A DNA stretch of 37,376 nucleotides from Nitrospira sp. (lineage in GTDB: Bacteria > Nitrospirota > Nitrospiria > Nitrospirales > Nitrospiraceae), in NCBI GenBank assembly GCA_013140455.1, contig JABFSU010000004.1, positions 1-37,376 on the forward strand, read 5' to 3'. This document shows, in pieces, positions 8,374 through 15,573 of this stretch (the first letter of the stretch is position 1; every line of letters starts with the position of its first letter). The notes beneath the pieces were generated by a model that saw only the letters and a list, made by a program, of their open reading frames with translations, did not search any database and was not told the DNA's origin. Made by a program: the position numbers and the translations under genes.

Positions 8374-9363
8374 ATGATTGACGTTCAGAACATTACCAAG
8401 CGGTATGGGAATCTCACGGCCATCGACCGGGTCACGTTTTCCGTGGCCAAAGGCGAGGTGTTGGCTTTTCTCGGCCCGAACGGCGCCGGGAAGACCACGA
8501 CCATGCGTATTCTCACCTGCTTCATGCCGGCTACTGAAGGCACGGCCAAAGTGGCAGGCTTCGATTGCGCCGATCATCCCCTCGAAGTGAAACGCCGCAT
8601 CGGCTATCTCCCGGAAACACCCCCGGTCTACCAGGAATTCACCGTCTCGGAATATCTGACCTTCGTGGGCCGGATGCGCGGCATGGTTGGTAAAAATCTC
8701 ACGACGGCGCTTGATCAATCCATTGAGAAGTTAGCCCTGGGCACCGTCCGCCATCGCCTGATCGGAAACCTGTCGAGAGGTTACCGTCAACGCGTGGGGC
8801 TGGCCCAGGCGGTCCTGCACGACCCGCCCGTTTTGATCCTCGATGAGCCGACTGTCGGGCTGGATCCGAAACAGATCATCGAAATTCGCGACCTGATCAA
8901 GAGTCTGGCCGGGTCGCATTCCGTGATTCTCAGCACTCACATACTCCCCGAAGCCACGGCAGTCTGCCAGCGGGTTGTCATCATCAGCGGCGGACGGATC
9001 GTTGCAGAAGACACCCCCGATCAACTCTCGGCCCGGCTCCGGCATTCGGAAAAGATTTCCGTCACGATCAAAGCTCCGCCGGACAACTGTCTGGCCAGGC
9101 TCCAATCCATCTCAGGCATTCTGAATGTATTTCAAGGCCAGTCCGCCGGCACGTTCCTCCTGGAATGTGCGCTGGGTCAGGACAAGCGTGATGAGGTCGC
9201 CCGGTTCATCATCGCCAATCAGTGGGGGCTCCTCGAATTGCGGACCATCTCCATGACGCTCGAAGACGTCTTCCTGCAACTGACCCGCCATGAAGAGGGC
9301 ATGACACCCCAAGTTGATCATGTGAGCGAGCTCCCCCAGACCACCCAGGAGACCGCCTCATGA
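8374..9363 (+). CDS. ABC transporter ATP-binding protein (GldA-like)
   Basis: This 329-aa ATPase powers the ABC-2 permease encoded next. Walker A (GPNGAGKT, about residues 34-41), signature (LSRGYRQRVGLAQAV) and Walker B with the catalytic Glu (LILDEPTVGLDP) are intact, as is the switch His (STHILPEA). A C-terminal extension of about 90 residues is typical of GldA/NatA-type subunits. The start is chosen at the ATG at 8374, where the family's usual N-terminus (MIDVQNITKRYG) begins. The frame is open to a GTG at 8311, but those 21 residues look non-native. No strong ribosome site precedes either start. The stop overlaps the next ATG (ATGA). The substrate is unknown. Confidence 0.92.
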   Translation: MIDVQNITKRYGNLTAIDRVTFSVAKGEVLAFLGPNGAGKTTTMRILTCFMPATEGTAKVAGFDCADHPLEVKRRIGYLPETPPVYQEFTVSEYLTFVGRMRGMVGKNLTTALDQSIEKLALGTVRHRLIGNLSRGYRQRVGLAQAVLHDPPVLILDEPTVGLDPKQIIEIRDLIKSLAGSHSVILSTHILPEATAVCQRVVIISGGRIVAEDTPDQLSARLRHSEKISVTIKAPPDNCLARLQSISGILNVFQGQSAGTFLLECALGQDKRDEVARFIIANQWGLLELRTISMTLEDVFLQLTRHEEGMTPQVDHVSELPQTTQETAS

Positions 9364-10130
9364 CTCCGGTGCAGGCCATTATCGCCAAAGAACTGCGCGG
9401 CTACTTTGTCTCTCCGGTCGTCTATGTAGTCGGAGCCATTTTCCTGCTCATCTTCGGATTCTTGTCCTACCTCTACGTGGTCTACGCCGGCTATCAGGCT
9501 ATTCAGATCATGCAGATGCAGGGCGGCCAGGCCCAGTTAAACTTGAACGACCTGGTCTTCCGGAATCTTTTCGCCAGCATGCGTTTTGTGCTCCTCATTA
9601 TTCTGCCCATACTGACGATGCGGCTCTTTGCGGAAGAGCGCAAACTGCGCACCTTCGAATTTCTGATGACCTCGCCGATCGGCATTAATGAGATCGTGGC
9701 CGGCAAATTCGTCAGCGTATTCCTTGTCTTCTTGAGCCTCCTCGGCCTGACCTGCCTCGTGCCGACGGTCCTGATGCTCTTCAGCGACTTCGACTGGAAT
9801 CCGATTTGGACCGGTTATCTCGGCATGACCTTGCTCGGCGCTCTCTTTATTTCAGTGGGCCTCCTCGCATCAGCGATCACGGAAAATCAGATCGTCGCCG
9901 CATTTCTCAGCTTCGGCATGTTACTGCTCATCTGGTTGATCTCCGGTCTGGGCGCACTGTTGGGCGACACGACTCTGGGACAAATCATTTCGTATGTCTC
10001 GTTCATGGACCATTACGATCGTCTGGTCCGCGGCCTGATCGACACCAAAGACCTGGTGTACTTCTTCAGCAGCCTGGCCTTCATGCTCTTTCTCACCCAC
10101 CGCGCGGTGGAATCGACTAGGTGGAAATGA
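9360..10130 (+). CDS. ABC-2 type permease (GldF-like)
   Basis: The 256-aa product has about six membrane helices: one near residues 18-42, a pair around 70-90, one near 112-136, then three in the C-terminal half. The loop MRLFAEERKLRTFEFLMTSP is the recognisable ABC-2/GldF motif. It forms the channel for the preceding ATPase. Both junctions are ATGA overlaps, upstream with the ATPase and downstream with the GldG-like gene, so the three are translationally coupled. Related sets occur in gliding Bacteroidetes and in many non-gliding phyla, so gliding should not be inferred. Confidence 0.9.
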   Translation: MTPVQAIIAKELRGYFVSPVVYVVGAIFLLIFGFLSYLYVVYAGYQAIQIMQMQGGQAQLNLNDLVFRNLFASMRFVLLIILPILTMRLFAEERKLRTFEFLMTSPIGINEIVAGKFVSVFLVFLSLLGLTCLVPTVLMLFSDFDWNPIWTGYLGMTLLGALFISVGLLASAITENQIVAAFLSFGMLLLIWLISGLGALLGDTTLGQIISYVSFMDHYDRLVRGLIDTKDLVYFFSSLAFMLFLTHRAVESTRWK

Positions 10131-11650
10131 GCCTGAAAGTCCTCCCGCTCGGCATCATTGGAACCGTGCTGGCTGTCGCCGGCCTGATCGCCTATAGCCT
10201 CAGCCCTGACCTGTTCTGGGCCGTCACCGTGGCGGAAGGACTGGCGCTCCTGTGCCTGGTCCTCTTTTTCATCCTGCATTTCGACGCCGTGAAAGCCTTC
10301 TCCAGCCGTCGCTCGACCCATATGGGGGCGAACAGTCTACTCATGATCCTGCTGGTCACGGCCATTCTCGTGATCGTGAACTTCCTGGCGTCTCGCCATT
10401 CCATCCGTTGGGATCTCTCGGAAAATCAGAATTTCACCCTGGCACCACAAACCTATCGCGTCCTCCGCAGTCTTCCGCAAGATGTGAAAATCACCGTCTT
10501 CACGCGCGAGAAAGACCCCGGCTATACCGGCTACAAAGAGCGGCTCGAAAGTTATCGCCAAGCCTCGAATAAGCTCACCGTCGAATTCGTCGATCCGGAA
10601 CGGCAACCGAAGATCGCGCAGAACTACGGCATCTTCCGGACCGACACGGCCATCTTCGAGAGCAACGGACAAACGATTCGCATCACCAGTCCATCGGAAG
10701 TCGAACTCACCGGCGCGCTGCTCCGTATTTCCAAGCCCGCCAAGAAACGCATCGTCTTTCTGGAGGGCCACAGCGAACGCAACCTGGAAGACAAAGAGCG
10801 TAACGGCCTATCCCTGGCAAAAGAAGCGCTGAGCAAACAGGGCTACGACATCGGCACCCTGTCGCTGCTGAAGGACGCGGCCGTACCGGACGACACCGCC
10901 GTGCTCGTCCTCGCCGGGCCGCGCAACCAGGTGACCAAAGAGGAACAGGGCCGCATTCAAACCTACGTGGACAAGGGCGGGCACCTGCTCGCGATGGTCG
11001 ACCCGGATACAAAGACTGAACTGGATCCACTGCTCGCCCACTACGGTCTGGGCCTGGGCCCGGGGGTGCTCGTCGATCTCCAAGATCGATTGGCCCAAGG
11101 GGACCTGACCTCCCTATTAGTCCGCACCTTCACGGAGCATGAAATTACCCAGGACCTGACAGCGGCGGTGCTGTTCCCGCTCGCCCGTCATCTGACGTTC
11201 GATGAACAGACGGGAAAAGACTGGGACTATGTGCCACTGGCGCGGACGTCGCCGAACAGCTGGGCCGAGACCAACATGCAAGGCCGGGTCGTCAGTCTGA
11301 ATGAAAAGGAAGACGTGAAGGGTCCGTTGCCCCTCGCCGCCGCGCTGTCTCCCAAGAAGGCACCGGAGGAAGGAAAGCCCAGGCCGGCCATCGTAGTCGT
11401 GGGCAACTCGACGTTCGCCACCAATGCGTTTTTCAACTTCCCCGGCAACACTGACTTCTTCTTGCACACTACCGGCTGGCTTGCCGAGGAGCGGGACCTG
11501 ATCTCCATTGTTCCCAAAGAGCCGGCCCTCCGGCCTTTCATTCCGAATCCCGCGCAAGAGCGGACCTTACTCTACATTCAAGTCCTCTTCCTCCCCATCA
11601 TGACCATGCTGACCGGCGTGATGGTCTGGAGAAAACGCCGCCGGCTGTAA
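10127..11650 (+). CDS. GldG-like ABC-associated membrane protein
   Basis: The 507-aa protein has an N-terminal pair of membrane helices (about residues 5-50), a third near 68-87, a large periplasmic region and a final helix near residue 485. The periplasmic part matches the GldG/IFT52-type pattern: SENQNFTLAPQTYRVL, VKITVFTREKDPGY, LEGHSERNLEDKERNG and YVDKGGHLLAMVDPD. It is the auxiliary, probably substrate-handling, subunit of the exporter. I place the start at the ATG at 10127, which overlaps the permease stop (ATGA). A GTG two codons earlier is less likely. The next gene starts four bases after the stop. Confidence 0.88.
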   Translation: MSLKVLPLGIIGTVLAVAGLIAYSLSPDLFWAVTVAEGLALLCLVLFFILHFDAVKAFSSRRSTHMGANSLLMILLVTAILVIVNFLASRHSIRWDLSENQNFTLAPQTYRVLRSLPQDVKITVFTREKDPGYTGYKERLESYRQASNKLTVEFVDPERQPKIAQNYGIFRTDTAIFESNGQTIRITSPSEVELTGALLRISKPAKKRIVFLEGHSERNLEDKERNGLSLAKEALSKQGYDIGTLSLLKDAAVPDDTAVLVLAGPRNQVTKEEQGRIQTYVDKGGHLLAMVDPDTKTELDPLLAHYGLGLGPGVLVDLQDRLAQGDLTSLLVRTFTEHEITQDLTAAVLFPLARHLTFDEQTGKDWDYVPLARTSPNSWAETNMQGRVVSLNEKEDVKGPLPLAAALSPKKAPEEGKPRPAIVVVGNSTFATNAFFNFPGNTDFFLHTTGWLAEERDLISIVPKEPALRPFIPNPAQERTLLYIQVLFLPIMTMLTGVMVWRKRRRL

Positions 11651-11654
11651 CCCT

Positions 11655-13034
11655 ATGCGCTATTGGCCTACACTACTGCTGCTGCTGATTCTGGCGGGAC
11701 TGGGGGGCTACCTCTATTTCGTCGAACTACCGGCCAAGCACACCGAAGAGAAGGCGACCGTTGCACAGCAGACCCTCCTCCCCTTCCCTGAAACCGACAT
11801 CACCGGACTCACCGTCTCCACGCCGCAGGGTGCGGTGGAAATGAAACGAAAAGAAACGAAAGGCTGGACCATCACCGCGCCGCTCCAGACCGACGCCGAT
11901 ATGCGGGAAGTTCAGTCCATGATTCGGGCGCTCGTCACCGGGAAGGTGCTCCGCAGCGTCGAAGAAAAGCCCAGCGCTCTGGCCCCGTTCGGACTCGAAC
12001 AACCGATCACGACCATCACCGTCACCGCGGGCACGCAACAGGAAACCCTGTCGATCGGCGACAACGGTCCCCTCTCATCGACGCTGTACGTCCATCGTCA
12101 TTCCTCGCACAGCGTCCTCTTGACGGACCTAACCACCAAGAACTTCGTCAATAAGACCCTGCTGACTTTCCGTCGAAAGGATCTGCTGCAATTTGTGCAA
12201 GCCGATCTCGACCGCGTGCGTCTGACCTACCCGACGACGGAAATCGTGCTCTACAATATGTCAAAAAATAAACCCAAACCGATCTGGAAAATCCGCTACC
12301 CGATCGAAGCCGAGGCGGACCAGACGGAAGTGCGCTCGCTGCTGTTCAAGCTGGAAGATTTGAAGGCCCTCAGCATCATCGATCCCGGTCCTGAGCGAAC
12401 CACGATCGCCAAGACGCTGACCACTCCGAAACTGAAAATCACCCTGCACTCCACCGACGGAGACCAGACGGTAAAGCTCTACCAGCCTGATCCGGACAGC
12501 GGGGAGGCCTTTGCCGAAACCAGACCGGATGCGCCGCTCTACCGGATCAACCCGCTGATCATCAAAGATCTGTCACGTGAGCTCTTTACCCTCCAGGACA
12601 AGCGCCTGCTGGGAATCGACTATACGGAGATCGCGATGCTCTCCGTGAAGACACGGGATAAACAGTATGTGTTGATCAATGAGAACAGCCAGTGGGTCCT
12701 CGAAGATCAACCGACCGAGAAACTCAACCAGGAAGCCGCTGATCTGCTCATCAGCCGCGTGGCCAATCTCCCGGCCGAAGAACGGGTCACCAAGCAAGCG
12801 GCCGCCCTGGCTCCTTACGGGCTCGTGGCACCGACCGCGGAATTCGTCGCCACCGGAAGAGACGGCAAGATCGCCGGACGACTCACACTCGGCAGCCAAG
12901 CCGGCAACCTCATTTATGCCACCGGCGAGCGCCTCCAAGGCGTCTTCCAGGCTCGCCCCGATCTCCTCAATCAGATTCCGGCCAAGGCCGAACTCCTGGC
13001 CAAACCGGCCGACAAGACTCAAGCGGCCCCCTAG
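11655..13034 (+). CDS. DUF4340 domain protein of the ABC exporter operon
   Basis: The 459-aa product has one N-terminal membrane helix (about residues 4-22). A repeated beta-rich periplasmic region follows, in which WTITAPLQTDADMREVQSMI, LAPFGLEQP and the later LAPYGLVAP mark two related halves. This is the layout of DUF4340 proteins, which regularly follow GldG-like genes. The function is unknown; it is presumed a periplasmic partner of the exporter. It ends the four-gene operon that starts at 8374. Confidence 0.85.
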   Translation: MRYWPTLLLLLILAGLGGYLYFVELPAKHTEEKATVAQQTLLPFPETDITGLTVSTPQGAVEMKRKETKGWTITAPLQTDADMREVQSMIRALVTGKVLRSVEEKPSALAPFGLEQPITTITVTAGTQQETLSIGDNGPLSSTLYVHRHSSHSVLLTDLTTKNFVNKTLLTFRRKDLLQFVQADLDRVRLTYPTTEIVLYNMSKNKPKPIWKIRYPIEAEADQTEVRSLLFKLEDLKALSIIDPGPERTTIAKTLTTPKLKITLHSTDGDQTVKLYQPDPDSGEAFAETRPDAPLYRINPLIIKDLSRELFTLQDKRLLGIDYTEIAMLSVKTRDKQYVLINENSQWVLEDQPTEKLNQEAADLLISRVANLPAEERVTKQAAALAPYGLVAPTAEFVATGRDGKIAGRLTLGSQAGNLIYATGERLQGVFQARPDLLNQIPAKAELLAKPADKTQAAP

Positions 13035-13148
13035 CGCAGGGCGCAACTTCAACTGACGAGGCGCCTGGGAGGCCACGCCATGGCCCCCATGGCAGCCCAT
13101 TTCAGTCGCCCACTAAATCCTATAGGCCTGCCCCTACAGATGAGGGAG

Positions 13149-13178
13149 TTGCCTCAACAGGGTGACTGGGACTATATT
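13149..13178 (+). promoter_or_regulatory. Putative promoter giving a leaderless DUF6502-like transcript
   Basis: TTGCCT (13149-13154) and TATATT (13173-13178) are 18 bases apart. The predicted start falls at or next to the ATG at 13185, so the message would be leaderless. The -10 box lies inside the dyad at 13167-13182. Confidence 0.5.
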
Positions 13179-13182
13179 CCCA
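13167..13182. promoter_or_regulatory. Dyad TGGGA-N6-TCCCA, site 1
   Basis: Perfect 5-bp arms flank CTATAT. The site covers the putative -10 box and ends two bases before the chosen start of the DUF6502-like gene, a position fit for a repressor. It differs by one base from site 31885-31900. Confidence 0.55.
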
Positions 13183-13184
13183 AC

Positions 13185-14012
13185 ATGCCGCAATCCAAGT
13201 CTCAGCGCCCCTTGTCTGCCGCAACGCTTCAACTCCTGCGTCCCTTAGTCAAAATCCTGCTTCGAAATAACGTCCCCCATCAGACTCTGGCTGAATGGGC
13301 CAAACAAGCCTACATCGACGTTGCCAATAGCGATTTTGGAATCGCCGGGAAGAAACAGACCGTCTCCCGCGTTGCCATTCTGACCGGGCTTACACGGAAA
13401 GAAGTCCAGCGCTTGCTGAACCGACCGGACAACGCACAACACGCCGACGGCGAAGAGTACCATCGCGCCTCCCGTGTCATTACGGGATGGGTCCGGGACC
13501 CGGACTTCGGGGATGGGAAAGGCCACCCTCACCCGCTTCGGATGGAAGCCAAAGGAGCCTCCTTTGCCGAACTGGTAAAACGCTACAGCGGGGATATGCC
13601 GGCTCGAGCCATGCTGGATGAGCTGCTCCGGGCTGGAGCGGTCAAACAGCTCAAGGACGGCCGGATCTGTTTACTGGCCCGCGGGTATGTGCCCCAAAAG
13701 GGCTCGTCGGAAAAGCTCAACATTCTCGGCAGCGATACGGCTGATCTCATTGCCACCATCGACCATAACCTCTACGAGAAACCCGCCAAGCCTCGCATTC
13801 AACGCAAAGTCATGTACGACAACGTGCCGGTCGAAGCGGCCAGGGAATTTCAGATCTTGGCGGCAGCGCAAAGCCAGGAGCTTCTGGAAGCGCTGGATCG
13901 ATGGCTTTCTCACCGCGACCGTGACGTCAATCCAGCTTCAAAGGGAACCGGTCGTGTCCGGGTCGGGCTCGGCCTGTATCACTTTGAGGAACGACTCGAT
14001 AAAGAATCCTAA
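13185..14012 (+). CDS. DUF6502-like protein
   Basis: The 275-aa product is soluble. The N-terminal segment LRPLVKILLRNNVPHQTLAEWAKQAYIDVA, together with KKQTVSRVAILTGLTRKEVQRLL, looks like a winged-helix or other helix-turn-helix region, as I recall for DUF6502 proteins. The C-terminal half is helical with a short basic stretch. DNA binding is plausible but unproven. Two starts compete. The ATG at 13080 has GGGAGG seven bases upstream and adds 35 residues of atypical sequence. The ATG at 13185 follows a good promoter and starts close to the conserved part. I favour 13185; start confidence is only moderate. Confidence 0.75.
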   Translation: MPQSKSQRPLSAATLQLLRPLVKILLRNNVPHQTLAEWAKQAYIDVANSDFGIAGKKQTVSRVAILTGLTRKEVQRLLNRPDNAQHADGEEYHRASRVITGWVRDPDFGDGKGHPHPLRMEAKGASFAELVKRYSGDMPARAMLDELLRAGAVKQLKDGRICLLARGYVPQKGSSEKLNILGSDTADLIATIDHNLYEKPAKPRIQRKVMYDNVPVEAAREFQILAAAQSQELLEALDRWLSHRDRDVNPASKGTGRVRVGLGLYHFEERLDKES

Positions 14013-14043
14013 GGCACGTGCGTTGCACTAATAATTGAAGACT

Positions 14044-15537
14044 ATGCGATCACGGTTGCTACATAGCCTCCTTGGCCTTGCCGCCCTTTTCCTGGCAATC
14101 GCCTCCTGTAGTCCTGCGGGTCCCACGCCTCAGGCCGGCGGCGGAATCGGCGGGACCGGGTCCGTCGCTACGGTCTCGTCCGGCCCTGTCACCAAATTCG
14201 GGAGCGTATTCGTCTCCGGAACGGAGTACGACAATACGAACACCCTGTATTGCATCGACGACACCCCCTGCACTGAGACGAACACCCTGAAGCTTGGAAT
14301 GGTCGTGCTCGTCAACGGCATGGCAACTGAAGATTACGCCACCAATCAATTAGGGATCCGGGTCGCGAACACAATCACCTACGAAGAGACCGTCGAAGGC
14401 GAAGTGCAATCGGTAGCCGCGGACGGCCTAAGTCTGATCGTGCTCGGCCAGGTGGTGCACATCGACCAGAACACGAATATCGATGCCAGTATTCCAGGAA
14501 AATCCATCGCCAATCTCGTACCAGGCACAGACGTCGTCGAAGTCAGCGGATTCATCGTGGGGGATGGCCATATTCTTGCCACGTTCATCGAATTGCAGAC
14601 CGGAACCCCACACTACGAAATACTGGGAGTGATCAAGAACCATGAGCCCGCGAAACTGCGATTCGACGTCGGCACACTCATGGTCGAGTACACCACCACA
14701 ACCGACACCAGCCAAATGCCGCCGCTGTCCCAGTCGGCACCCACATGGAACGGAATCGTCGTCCACGTTCGCGGCGATCAATGGAGTTCAGGCGGCCCAG
14801 GTCCATCCGGAGCGAAACTGACAGCGACACGAACCAAACCGCAAACCCTCGGTGTCACAAATATCGAAGATGCGGAAGTAGAGGGGTTCATTACACACCT
14901 GGATCCATCGGGAACTGTGTTCATCGATAATATACGCATCACCACGACCCCATCGACGGTTTTCGAAGGCGGCACCGCCCTCGATCTGATCCTCGACACG
15001 CGCATCGAAGTGCACGGCCGGGTCGTAAACGGCGTGCTGGAAGCAGAACACGTCTCGTTCAAAGGCGCCTTCGAACTTGAATCGAACGTGGCCTCGATCA
15101 ATCCCGGCGCGCGCAGCCTGACCCTGGTCGGCATTTCTGGGACGACGCTCTATGCTGATAATGAAACGGCCATCGACGGAGAAGGTAATCTTCGCCGCTT
15201 CGCAGACATCGCTGTCGGCGATCATTTAAAAATTCACGGACGCCCCGCCGGAAACACCGGCATCCTGATCACGGAGCTGGAACGAAGCGATCCCGGCTCA
15301 AAGGTCAAACTGCAGGGGCCGATTCAGTCGGTTCTCGATCCGACCCTCACAATTGCAGGGGCCAGAATCAATGCCTCAGGCATTTTGAATAACAGGTTTA
15401 TCGGAACCGATGGAACCGTTATCGGACGCTCCGGGTTCTTCCAGGGACTCGGGATCGGCCGAAAAGTGACCATCACCGGAACGGCCGCAGGCGATACGGT
15501 AACCTGGACCAGTGCGCGGATTTCTGCCGGAGACTAG
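14044..15537 (+). CDS. DUF5666-like repeat lipoprotein
   Basis: The 497-aa product begins with a lipoprotein signal, Cys22 in LAIASC, then a Gly-rich linker. The mature part is beta-rich and repeats the pattern (V/L)EGxVxS(V/I)... followed by a strand carrying a Thr/Asn-rich 'DxxTxI' and then GxxVxVxG. This is typical of OB-like DUF5666 modules, with five or so copies between about residues 110 and 490. The function is unknown; it is presumed at the outer membrane. A TTG at 14035 is in frame, but the ATG at 14044 gives a cleaner signal peptide. Ribosome sites are weak. It lies directly before the multiheme cytochrome, 36 bases apart, and may share its transcript. Confidence 0.78.
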   Translation: MRSRLLHSLLGLAALFLAIASCSPAGPTPQAGGGIGGTGSVATVSSGPVTKFGSVFVSGTEYDNTNTLYCIDDTPCTETNTLKLGMVVLVNGMATEDYATNQLGIRVANTITYEETVEGEVQSVAADGLSLIVLGQVVHIDQNTNIDASIPGKSIANLVPGTDVVEVSGFIVGDGHILATFIELQTGTPHYEILGVIKNHEPAKLRFDVGTLMVEYTTTTDTSQMPPLSQSAPTWNGIVVHVRGDQWSSGGPGPSGAKLTATRTKPQTLGVTNIEDAEVEGFITHLDPSGTVFIDNIRITTTPSTVFEGGTALDLILDTRIEVHGRVVNGVLEAEHVSFKGAFELESNVASINPGARSLTLVGISGTTLYADNETAIDGEGNLRRFADIAVGDHLKIHGRPAGNTGILITELERSDPGSKVKLQGPIQSVLDPTLTIAGARINASGILNNRFIGTDGTVIGRSGFFQGLGIGRKVTITGTAAGDTVTWTSARISAGD

Positions 15538-15573
15538 CAGCACCATTTCCCTTGACCGATGATGAATTGAGCT

